Assembly: GCA_944470555.2 (NCBI GenBank)
Contig: OX104127.1
Location: 90,978,708-91,042,707 of the forward strand
Length of the DNA: 64,000 nucleotides
Origin: Heterobilharzia americana
Lineage: Eukaryota > Platyhelminthes > Trematoda > Strigeidida > Schistosomatidae
Direction of reading: 5' to 3'
Shown here: positions 36,101 to 48,100 of the stretch, in pieces
How the letters are laid out: each line of letters opens with the position of its first letter
Numbering within the stretch: position 1 is the first letter of the stretch
Notes under the pieces: model-generated
Databases searched by the model: none
What the model was told of the DNA's origin: nothing
What the model saw: the letters and a program-made list of their open reading frames with translations, nothing else
Position numbers and translations under genes: made by a program

Positions 36101-39100
36101 TCGTTGATATCTGAAGGTACAGTTAACACTTTATCAATGTAGACTTTTCGGTCTATCGGGACCGTCTTGACATCCTTGTTAGGACAGGTTATTAACAGAT
36201 ATCTTTGCATCGTAGCTTTGTAAATTATTTGCTATTCTCCCTTATCAAGATGCAATGTACATTGGATGTTGTTCTAAAACACTATTTTCACCAGTACAGA
36301 ATGGGTGATCTGAAGTCTATGGGATCAAGATCACAGGTTTAGTTGATTAAAATTCGTAAACTGTACCTGTGCATGTAGTCTGTTGATATTGCGGTTTATA
36401 TCACAAAGTTTGGATCTGATAGATAAGGCTTCTAGTTATAAAGCGGACAACTGCACTGACGACTGAGTTAACGTAGACCACTAAGGGTTATTATAAAATA
36501 TATATTGAACATCGAATGATTCAAGAGTTTTAATTAAATTCACTTGCATAGATTGGGAAAGTTCCTCAGTAATCGTACTTGTATATTCGGCGAATTTTTC
36601 TCATTTGTCGAATGATAATTGGCATCACATAAAGGATCTAAGTGATATATTATGGTCTAACTCTAACAAATGCAAAGAATGAAGTCAATATGGTTTCTTG
36701 TATCGCATTTGAAAGAGTCAGTGTCCTCATAAATATGACTTGTAAAGAGAACATTCTAGTACCAATTCAGATTTTTGTGATTTTTGATGAAATCTGTGAG
36801 AAAACAAACCACTTTATTCACTTCAAGCTTGACAAAATAAAGTAAAAAATACACGGGATGCCTTTGCTTTGGATGAACTCTCGATACTTTTCACCGTTGT
36901 AGAACACCGATTTGAACATGATAAAAGAATAGCAAATGAATCATAGACGGGACTGATTTTAGTGGTTTCATTCACAGGACCTCTGCACTGGAGCCTACAT
37001 TCCAATAGTAACAGATCATTTCAGTCCAGTCAACGATGGAGATTCAAAAGCCATAACATCAACGATTATTCCTAATGTTCCAAATATTTTTAATCAAACA
37101 ATCGACAAAACTCGTTCAGCACTCAGTACTAGACTAAGTGAAATTAGTTACCCTCCATTTACAATTCGATGTCACTAGTGTTTCAATAAGGGCAGCTTGG
37201 CTGAAACTTATCTAAACATCGATGGTCTAATTGTAGCATTTCATTTTAAGAATTATTTATCATTATCGTTATGACACTCACTAACAAGGCATATTTGCGA
37301 CAGGAGGTCAGTTGGTGCCGAAATAGATGAGTGACAGCTTATCGAACCGCAGCACTAGTTGACATGGGTCTGAACCTTTGAGGAGACATCAGTTACCTTG
37401 AGTGGTGAGAAGCACGAAACTTACGCCGACAGCTTTCCGTAAATTACCTCCAACCAGTTAACATAAACAAAAGTTCAATCTGATGGTCAGTCTCCTAGCT
37501 TGGTGACCATACTGTAAAATCATTGACAGAATTTAGTTAACGTTTTGGACCAGACAACATGAAATTCGTTACTTGGACCCATCACTATATGTCAAATTAG
37601 CGTTTCCAAGATTCACCATAACCATTGTGATGTATAGTAATGATTTGATCAACTGAGCCTGATAACAACAATATTTGGTTCTTAGTGAATGATGTACTCA
37701 CTTGGTCATTATACTTGTAAATCTGTATCAGGTTATGCTTCATCCCAATTCTGTAATCGCTACAAACTCGGATGGAACGAAAATGAATCTAAATAATTTA
37801 CCTTGCGATTGGCTTGTTTTTGACGACTTGCTCACTTTAGGTGATTCAAAGGAAGTGAATAAAACTACATGTGGAACAAGTGAAATTCATGAATTAAATG
37901 ATAGAAATTATTTTGGAAGCCCTTATTCGAACAGTCAGCTAAATAACCCACAGTCCACTTCTACCACATTTAAAAGCAATACAAATGATGCCATCACAAA
38001 GGATTTAAAGATCATACGATGTGCTAGTATAGTTTCACCAATAACTGTGGCTCTGATGGCTGGACCAATGAGATTATGTCCAGAAATGATTAAGCAGTCG
38101 CATGCAAATGTAAATGGTAAGTCCGTTTTTGGGGATAATGAGACAACAGCCGACAGACTAGGTCTTCATATCTATTCAAGTAACTAAGAAATAGCATATG
38201 ACATAAAAAAGTAATCAAATAGTTAAGTTAAAGGGAAAAAAGACAGGAATCTGATAATTTCATATTGAATTCTGTCAGTAATTGGTCCATTTTTCTAAGA
38301 GCATAACAATAATCTGATAATGACAATGGAGTTAAACTTACTACTTCATTACCTCGACTATTCTGCTTGGAGCGATCAAATAAAATTAGGATTTGAAAGG
38401 TTATGTTGTAAAGTTTTTCAATAAATCCATTATCAGTAAACTATATTTCGTTGTCACAGATCTTGGTACGTACACTGTGTAATAACAGCATATTTGAATA
38501 ATAATAATAATAATAGTCGCTTTATTCCAAACAGTATTTATAAAAGTATGGAATTTTTAGCATGTAATTTTTCAACTAATTCACTCCTAGAACAATACTT
38601 TCAGATGAAATGGTTATTGCATCTGCATGATGTTAATAATAATGGTATTGAAGGCATTAATATGAAATAGCCAACTAGTTCTGGATGGGCATCCAGTCCA
38701 TAATGAAGAAACAACAGAAATGCAATCGTAATTTTGGTAGTGGCGGTTCATCCAGACGGTACAAAAATCTACAACTCAAGCTAAGCATCTGATGGATAAA
38801 AATATGATGTACTTTTGTACACCGAAAAGTCCATTTCCACACGACCTAACATTTTTTCTCTCCTTTGTTATTGACTCGAGAAAAGGAGAGTTGGGAACAG
38901 TTTAAAAATGTGCAAGAGTATATGATCCGTTCAAAGGACATATTTATATGATTAAAACAAATTGGAAAGAAAGAATTTAGTGGAAAATGTTCGACGGATA
39001 ATTTTGGTAACCCAGAGTTCAAGCAGGCCGACGTGAACTCACATTACTAGTAACATTTAAAATACTTACCAATTATACGGCTACGAGTTGTGACCACTGC

Positions 39101-42100
39101 TGACATTATGATTGGTTAAACAATAGTGGAATTATAATGAGAATCACTGGAGATCTTAGTAAATATTCAGTGAAAAATTTGGGTTTCCCAGTTAAATAAA
39201 GGTAACCAGTTCAAGCACCTTACCTAGCTATTTTCGCTTCTTTGGACCAACCTTTTAATCTCATTCAAGATATATGACCTGTTTTACATGACTGTTGTTA
39301 TAACTCATGATTATGAAGTATATTTTGAGTCTCCTGTCGAACACATGTAATGTCTTGATTGTATTGTGTTCTCTGAGCTGTGTTATATAATCGTGGAGCC
39401 CAGCTCAGTGAATACAGTGCAACCAAGACCATCCACCTGAACTCCATCACGGGAGTGCAACCAATTTCATGTTGTCTGGTCCTGAGTGCAGACCGAATCC
39501 TATCAATCATATTTGCAATGTGGCCACCAAACTAGGAGTCTCAGCATCTCGGTGCATATCAGTAGATGCTAGTTGGTTGGAGGCAGTTGGCAGAAAACCC
39601 TGGATCTATGTTTCATGCTTGTTGGTACTCGTCAGAAAACCGTATCTGCAACCTCAGCGAGACTGATGTCCCGTCTGGGACTTGAACTCGTGTCACCCAA
39701 TGTTGTTGTCAGCGACCCGAATAGCTCAGTGGTAAAGTCGTTGATTAAAACATTGGGTGACGTAAGTTAGGATCTCAGACGGGACATTAGTTCCATCAAG
39801 GTCGCAGATGCGCCTTATTGACAAGCACAAAACCCAGATCGAGGGCTTCTTGCTGATTTCCCCCACCATTTCAATATGTAATATCAGAATGTTCTACAGA
39901 TCATCAAACACATGACATAGCACCTTGGTCCATATGAAAGACGAGAAACCACAAAATTAACGATGGAATTGTGTTGATAGTGTTCAAACTACATTGTAAT
40001 ATATATGGGACAGGCTTCTTCGAAAATCGAAGTTAGAATAGATGAATGGCAAAAGGCTTCTATCCAGACATCTAGGAATCTAGAAGAGCTAGAAAGAACT
40101 TCGGAAGACTTCAACTATAGTTCTATACACAATGATATTAGGCCTTAACGCAATCTTTGACATTATTAAAATCGCTCAAAAGAATTGAACAAATTACAGG
40201 GGATGTGCCATAGAAGTCTATTCACCTAAAATAGGAGCGAAACTTTCTAAAATTCAAATAAGACATTAATCTGGTTTCAACCCATTCTTAGAAACTGATA
40301 TAATCAACATACTCAATACCACCTACATGCATAAATGAGTATACAAACTTTGGTTTTTAATCCACGCAGTTATGACACTCAACATTCTAAATATGTTCAT
40401 TATCTTTTTTCAGCAACTTAACAACACAGAATTACACATACAGAAAAAATTTGATTGTGTCAGTACATGTAGTCTGGTATATTGTCTATCTCGCTTTACA
40501 ATTACTTTGATTAAGTCGTTTACGCTAAATAGCTAAACATTAGTAAAAGGGAACTGTTTTTTTCATTTATTGGGAGATACAAGTAGGGGAACGGTAAGAA
40601 AGTAGTTTTAAGCATGAAGAAAGTAAAATTTGCGTAATACTAACAATTTAAGTAAGTGGGTAACCAAAGTCAAAAAATGTGACAGATAAATAAAATAAGT
40701 GAAACACAGAGTTGAAAATTTTAATTTTCCCGTCGGTTAACCTGAGGGCGGATAATTACCAGCTATCCCTAAATATATAAAAACGAAGCTGCGATAGTAG
40801 GCGTGCTTACCTACAAGAAATGTATGGGTTGCAGGCCCATTCTCATGCTGATGATATTTAAGTCTTTAACTAAAACATTCTTCGACAGAGGTAACACTAA
40901 AGTTTGTATGCACCTTTCCTGAGGCTAGGTTAGGTTTGTTTGCTGTCATACCCTTAGTTTTCATTACATGCAAAAGAGGAATTTGGAATCTATTTAGATG
41001 ATGTGATGCATGATGATTTATACTTGCCACTTTAATCCGGTCGGTTGTGTGACTACTATCACTAAATGTTATTGAAGCGATATCGCTTTTATCTTTCCTA
41101 GCCAAGGGTTTTAGGTTTTCCCCAAAAAAGAGTTCAGCATAGGTTTATCCTCGAGAGCTTTGGGACTGGTACAAACGAATGGAAGTAGCAAACTAACCTC
41201 GCTTCATTCGGATAGCAGCTATCATTTGGCCGGAAAATAAAAGATAAGGCTGATATCGAGAAAATTTCTTTTATCCACCCTCACCAATCTTTAGTGTGGA
41301 CCTTAACTTTATGCATGAGCTGACGGTTCATGAACAGTTATTTGGTTTAAATAGTCACTGCTTCAGGTTTCTTGAGTAATTTGTCCACATACCTCTTAAC
41401 AAATCTGTTAGGATAATACGTTTTGATAATGGTATCACGAATATATTTTAGTTTCTGTGCATTCAAATACACGAGATCCTTCTCGCCGTATTTAAGGATA
41501 CGTAATCAAGTTGACATTTTACTGAATGTGAATATATATACATCCAACAAAAAGTGGATAGAAAATTGAGATCAAGTTAGACAAAAGTGTATGGGAGGAG
41601 AGAGGAGAAATCAAAAAACACTACCCAAAATGTTCAAACTTAAGAAGACGTCAGAGAGTGAATTTGTCTTTGTCATTGTAACCAGTTTTGTGTCACATCA
41701 TCAAGAGTCTCTAACCATTGATTCCCATCCCGTCTAAGACGCTAGACAGTCTGTACCTTTATATGCCACTCAAACCAACAATTGAAGACTTTACGGACTG
41801 TTGTCGCATCTTTACCTGAGCGTCATCAGTGTGCTTCCAACACAAATCTAAGTTGGATAGAAATGCAAGTCGAAGTAGATGGTAACTTGACTTGTGCTGT
41901 ACATGCCCAACTCGCATCAGTCACTGAAAGTCTACAATCTCGTAAACGAATTTGTCTTCTATGGTTTGTATTCATCACCTAACATTAACATTGTTGACAT
42001 GGTGGTTTCATCATACGTTAGCTGTGCAGAGGAGGTAACTATGGTCATCAGTCCGTAATCTCTTCATGCCTGCCTCTTTGAATAATCATATCACAGCCGT

Positions 42101-45100
42101 ATTCGTGAATATAAAGGACTGCTACGCAGCACGCTCGTCCAGTAATAAATAGCCGGAAGTTTTGTCAGCTCCAGAGATGAGGAAAATTGGCAAATGCCAA
42201 ACAGGCCTATTGCATCGAAGATGAGATTTCATAAGCTGATAGTTCATTCAGGCTGATGCGGCTCTTCAAGTAAGTGAAGTTGTCAGTGCATTTTACTTCT
42301 TATCCCTAAACTGAGTCAGTAGAGATCAGTCTTAAGATACCATCTTACATTCTGTAGGTAGGAAATGCATGCCAAATATACTGAGCGTATTGTTAGCAAC
42401 TTTGCTCAACAGGACTATGTCGTCTGAGTACTTTGAACCAACCAGGTGACTTGCTAGAAGCAAGCCAATCCTTGTTAAGTCCTAGGTATATTGGGCTATG
42501 TTCATGAACACATCTGTTGTAGAGGTTCATAGAAATGGTGACATCTAGATGTAGGGAGACCGAGGCGTTGCTACGGGCCAGTTCACCGTTTCTTCGGAGT
42601 GCTCCGCCCAACTTCCTAGCTGCCTACCCTTAGAGGTTGCCAGAGACCAGTCTATTTTGGTAATGGTCTCATTGACCATCGTTTTATTCTTACCAGTATC
42701 CTTAATAAGCCTAATTAACTACCGGGTACAACCTAATGCTAATGTCTTCTCCGTTACTTCCAATTTTCCCACCCACCACTGCTCTCGATCATTGCTAAGA
42801 CTCTTGGTCAAATCACACCTAATTTGCTTCACTCTTCATTTTGGTCATAGCTAGTTTGAATGAGGTAGCAGAATTCCACTGACTTCCGCTAGCCTTTGAA
42901 TGTAGGTTACTAAATGTTACAACCACTGTTTCTGAAGCAAACTAAATACCACGCCAGGCTTCATCAGGCAGATAAGTGCTGCCATTTCGGGTGACTGCTT
43001 AGTTATCTCCTCTCTAAATACACAATGGACGTGCTAATCTTCCAGTCAAACGCGTAGACGCTTCACTGCTACCCGTTTCCTGTGTCCACTAAGACGTAGA
43101 CATACACGTATCAATACAAACACGTGGTCGGAATCTAAGTAGGTGCTCTATGAAGACAGATAATCCTCTCCAAAGATGGCTTATAGCAATATAATCTACC
43201 TATGTCCACCATTGCTTTGATGTCCGTGGACTTCAAGCAAGATAAGGTACATCCTCATGACCGAAGTCTGTGCAGAGCAGAAACAAGTAATTTTCAGGAC
43301 AAAGTTGCAGAAGACAATCACCGTTGTTCGTTTGTTGGCATGGGATTCTGCAAATACCCCCCTAGATGCTTTTATGACCACCTCAGCTTTTCTAATTGAT
43401 CGTTGAAGTTGTCAATTATTGTGACTATATCTAAACGTTCTGCTTCACGTAGCGGAATTTATAGCTTGCATCATCCCAACTGTAATCTGTGGGGATGTAG
43501 GCAGAGATTATGAATGGGCATAGACGAGTTTCGCTGTCTTTGTCAGTCAGACATCCGTAGTAAGGTGTTGATTCAACGAAGAGTTGTTGCCTTAGGTGCT
43601 CAATACCATGGCAGCTGTAGTACAATTTGTACACCAATAAATATTAGTGTTATGACTATTTCTTGGTCATTTTGTAATTCGAACCCGGATAACTTTTTAT
43701 ATTCCTGCAAAAATGCATAAGCCATATTTCACTCATACACTATTTCAATCTTTTTCACCTTGGAGAATTCGTAAAGTCAAGCTGTTTAATTGGAGTTTCT
43801 TTTAGTCTATGCATTTATACAGTGACGCTTTAAGGAGAAAAATTTGTAACAGATGCATCAAGGTCTTACCTTTCATATATGTATGCTTTCTATACAATGT
43901 GAATAAATCCCATGACATTCATCTAATCCTACAAGTAGCGTTGCGATTCAACTGCTAAGCTGAGATGAATCCATTCATTCCTTAGACTTGAGATACTTGG
44001 TGTTGTAAAATTTATAAAATGAGGTAACTGTAGGTGATTCTCTAGTCCATATGATGCTGCTATTATTATCCCGTCGTTGAATGGACCGAACTGATCGGTT
44101 TCCATTGACATATATGCTGTTGCACAGATGCCTTGATATTGCCTACATTTTCAGCTTTAATAATAATGATGGATGGTAATTAGTGGTTGACGTGCGTTTC
44201 GTTCTATTTGGAACTCGTCGGCTGGATATGCCTGCCTCCTAGTGAGGGATTTTGTTCTCACTAAAACTAAACTCATCGCACGAGAAGTGTCTATCGTGAC
44301 TCGGTTGCGTAGTGGATAACGCTATGGCAGTTGGGGTGATCAGTTCTGGTGGAAACGGCAACGCTCCCTGAGAATCGAGTATCCACGTCCTGAATTCCAC
44401 TGCTAGCCACCATCTATCATTAATATGACTCCCTATTCGACTTTAATTCCTGAATAACTTCTGTGCATGATGAAACATGCTTACTGTAAACCAACTTTTA
44501 AGATTATTAAATGACACAAATCTGCAGGTGCATATTTTAATGTTTATACTCTGGAACAGACGAAATTAACTTCTTAGTCAGCGAAAGGATTTTTACTTTT
44601 AAACTGTTCTTTTCATAAAGCCACCAATTTTAGCTACCCGTTTAACCGACGAAAATAATTGTTAAATATAAATTTAACTATAACCTATTCTGTGACAGAT
44701 TGTTAAACCCTGGTTGTATTTTATGATTAGAATCATACTAATTAGTTAACGGTTTTCTCAATACTTTTCTAGCTTTCAACTTTACAATGTCTTCAGAGGA
44801 ATCACAACAACAAAGACAAGATGATCAAGCAATTTATAACAACAGGGAAAACAAATTTGAACATAACAACAATGATATTCATGAAAAAAACTATGCAGAG
44901 TTTGAAAATGATTCAGAATCAAATTCTGATTCAGAAACTGACATTATTATGAAATCACTCTTGCAAAACAATAGTCAGCTACCAAGTATACATACCGACA
45001 TACGTGAAACTCTAGGTTTAATTATACAACAGAAGACGAAAACAGAGCAAAATCCGATTAATATTAAGCTGAAACCAGACATCTCATTAAACTCCACATT

Positions 45101-48100
45101 AAATAGTTCAGAATTCAAAGATTCTGTCATGAATCTGTCAACAAATTTCATTTCTATGCAGATTTCCGATTATAAGGACTACGCAAAATCACCTTTTCAA
45201 AGACAGACATATTCACAGATGCCAGTAACATCCTCATTGTCATCAACAAAAAATACTCAGACAAATAACACAACATTTTGTTTAGATTCAACTGGCTTTC
45301 TTCAGTTTATCCTGGATGCAGATGAAAGTCAAATGGTTATAGGTTTACGGCAGAAATGGCATGCATTGTTCTTACGTCGACTGAAAAATCCAGGAAAACT
45401 GTTTTCCCAACAAGATGAAGTAAGATGTAGTCATTTTGATTGTAATATCTCCGTAAATCAGGGATCTAATTAACTTCTGCGTATCGAATAGACGGAAAAT
45501 TAGCTTTGAGGTTACACGTGACAAACATGCGGGTTGACTTTCACTCAAAGCTGAGCAATTTATTGTCTATACTACTAGGCTATGTGAGTAGTAAAACGTT
45601 ATTCACACTAATTGCGCATTTTGCTAGGAAAATCAGACTGATTTATTCATTGAAGAACAATTTCGTTTATTGAGCGTAAAGTGCAACAGACGTGAATCCG
45701 TATTCATTCAGCTTACAAAGTAGATTTAAATAAAAAAAATACTGCATTATGATACAAAGATATATCAACGCACAGAAGTGCATCATTTTGAATTGCTAAA
45801 CTTAACAACAACAATAAGTGGTTAGACCGTACGAATTCCTTAGGTATCGGATTACCTGGTGCTACGAATAAGGTGACTATCATCTAAACCGTCAATACAC
45901 ATAGAAGCTGTTAGGGTACAGATGGTCTATTCTGTATATCTGAAAATTTGAATTTCATGATCCAAGAGAGATTTCTTTTCAGAATCCAAGGATAACTGAA
46001 TTATGAGTAGCAGTTTTAGTTTCTCTGAAGTAGTGGATGGACGTATAATGTTTTTAACTCACCAAATTTTTGTAGATTGTCTTAGATTAAAAGGACTGGA
46101 GACTATTACTTTCAATGACTAGTCAAACTTAAATTCCTTGAAGAGAAGTATTCCCTAGTCATTCACTGTACGGAATCCATGTGCAGAAAAATTTCATCTA
46201 CAATGTGAATATCTATACGCCATCATGGCTGGTTCAGAAATCAGTGCGACAGAATGACCAGTTACCAGATTTTATCAGATTCTACATTTTCCACGCTATC
46301 AGTCGCGTCAGTTGTGGAGCCCATCTAGCTTTTCACCTGAAATATAATGGTTTTACTCACACCTAAGTCATCCAGGTACAATGTCAAAAGTATTTCTAGT
46401 CATTCTTGGTTTTTAGTAGATGTTAAGTTGAGAAGACTGTTTGGTGAAAAGTTTATTGAAAACCTACGGCTTTTGATCAACACTTTTTTGAATTAACTAG
46501 CCGTAACATTATGACTGTTGTCTTCACTTCCAATACATATCAATTATGTTTTCGTACTTAGGCAGTTCTTAACTGTTTGACAAGTGTCTTAATGGCTGAA
46601 GAACAAGCATTGGGATTACGACAGCCAGCTGGTGTTGGTGCGCGTCCTCGTCCGATGGCAACAGAATTGTGCAATCAGTTTGATTACCCACAAGCTGATA
46701 GTTTTCAACTAACAAGAATGTCTAGTGAAAAGCCTATCAACAATAATTCTATATCAGATTGTTGTATCACAACAGAAAGTAATACCCCTATCCTTTCCAT
46801 TAATTCTGCAAATGGTGATCATTTAGAACAAGATAATGCAACAGGCAGATATTCGTCACTCACAAATACAAATTGTACATCACACATTTCAAATCTCAAC
46901 CTATTAGGTCATTTCAACAAACTGAATGAACAACATTCCTTTCAAGCCTACAGAAATGAGATGCATATAGGCAAAAGCAATCCAACCGCCAAATATACTG
47001 AAACTGCAGGTACAGAAAGATGGGCACTCTTTCCCAAAGTAATCACCAATAATCACGATCGCCAAGCCTGTGCTGATAATCCTCATTACATATCACCATC
47101 CACGCTGACAAAGGTGAGTTAAATTAACGATTATCTTGATATAAAAATCAAAAACCTTATACTGAGATCATTAATGTATTTGATATAATGCCTAATAATT
47201 GTTGTATGAAAGTATTCAAGGTGAACGAAACGTGAAGTGCAAGCAATATGTTACTTACATTTGCAATTCCCGGTTGATTACTTAGCCAATCCCCATATGA
47301 TGACCCCCGCTGGCACAAAGGCTGATCGAAAGGAAAGTTTCTTGATGTTATTTACTTGACGGCGAGTAGCTTCGGAATCCAGGATGGAAGTTTTATCCTG
47401 TTTGAGATCTGATATTTGGATACGCCTTCATTCCAGTAAGGGATTATGTATCCACTGGAATTCACATTCAGCACCCATTGCTCCAATCAAACCAGTTGAG
47501 TCATAAGAACAAGCAGTCAACTAGCTGAGATTATCGCCTTTATTGTTAGAAACTTTACGTAACTTAAATTTCACTGATTAAAACAGTAAAATATTTTAGA
47601 TGAGTATTTATCCGGTTCCTTAACTATCATAAAAATTAGTCCTACATTAAATAAGCATATCATCAACAACCATTTTTAAACAAAATGCTTTCATAATCTT
47701 GTGTATCTTCAGCTAAAAGTTCATATCTAAATGATCTAAAAGGATTCACTTAGTTCAACCATTCAGGATCTTGTTCTTTTTCCTCTAATATCCTTGTTTT
47801 AATATTCTAATCTCTTGGCACCCTTTTTAATGCTAAGTTTCTGTATTGTTTACAAGTTACTCAGCTTTTTGTATCTGCCTATCTAACAGTTTAATACAAA
47901 AGGAAATGTAAACTTAAAATAATTCTATGATTTATCCTTTGCAAAGTAGGTTCTTTTTGGTTGGTGAGCATTTCTATGATCAACTGAAGTAGTTCTAGTG
48001 TCTTGTCATTGGAGTAAACCAACTTTTGACCATGAAAAAACCAGCATGTCTGGAGTTGGAGCAAAATATGTGTGGAAACATTACTAATAATCTGACAGTT

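Larger units (their letters stand above)
33272..37731 (+). other. YTHDC2-like intron: SINEs and a PLE relic
   Basis: Holds Sm-alpha SINEs (33937-34200, 34201-34320, 34325-34550), family-C SINE relics (34855-34975, 34990-35235, 37290-37430) and a PLE relic (35430-36200). 33272-33930 and 36210-37280 show nothing I can name. Confidence 0.6.
38117..44772 (+). other. YTHDC2-like intron: AAT repeat, PLE end, SINE pair, non-LTR relic
   Basis: If the longer exon k is used the intron starts at 38180. Holds (AAT)n at 38497-38515, a PLE end 39345-39500, a family-C SINE pair 39545-39870, a non-LTR relic 42380-43720 and Sm-alpha fragments 44060-44440. 38190-39340 and 39880-42380 show nothing I can assign, though a 79-codon minus frame at 40866-41105 is open. 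Confidence 0.6.

Noticed and set aside
38500..38850. An unrecognised non-LTR element following the AAT repeat
   Set aside because: The repeat tail plus agtcgctttattcc is suggestive, but no coding remnant or second copy in the window supports it.
40866..41105. A 79-codon minus-strand coding exon
   Set aside because: Open but with no recognised motif, no supporting splice partners and no conserved neighbours; left unassigned.
44787..45473. A stand-alone 228-codon gene starting at ATG 44787
   Set aside because: It is exon l of the helicase gene: the frame runs back to an acceptor at 44771-44772, joins exon k in phase, and has a donor at 45420 followed by a conserved continuation.
46577..47122. 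A stand-alone 181-codon gene
   Set aside because: Exon m of the helicase gene; conserved residues begin before the first Met and the frame ends at a donor site.
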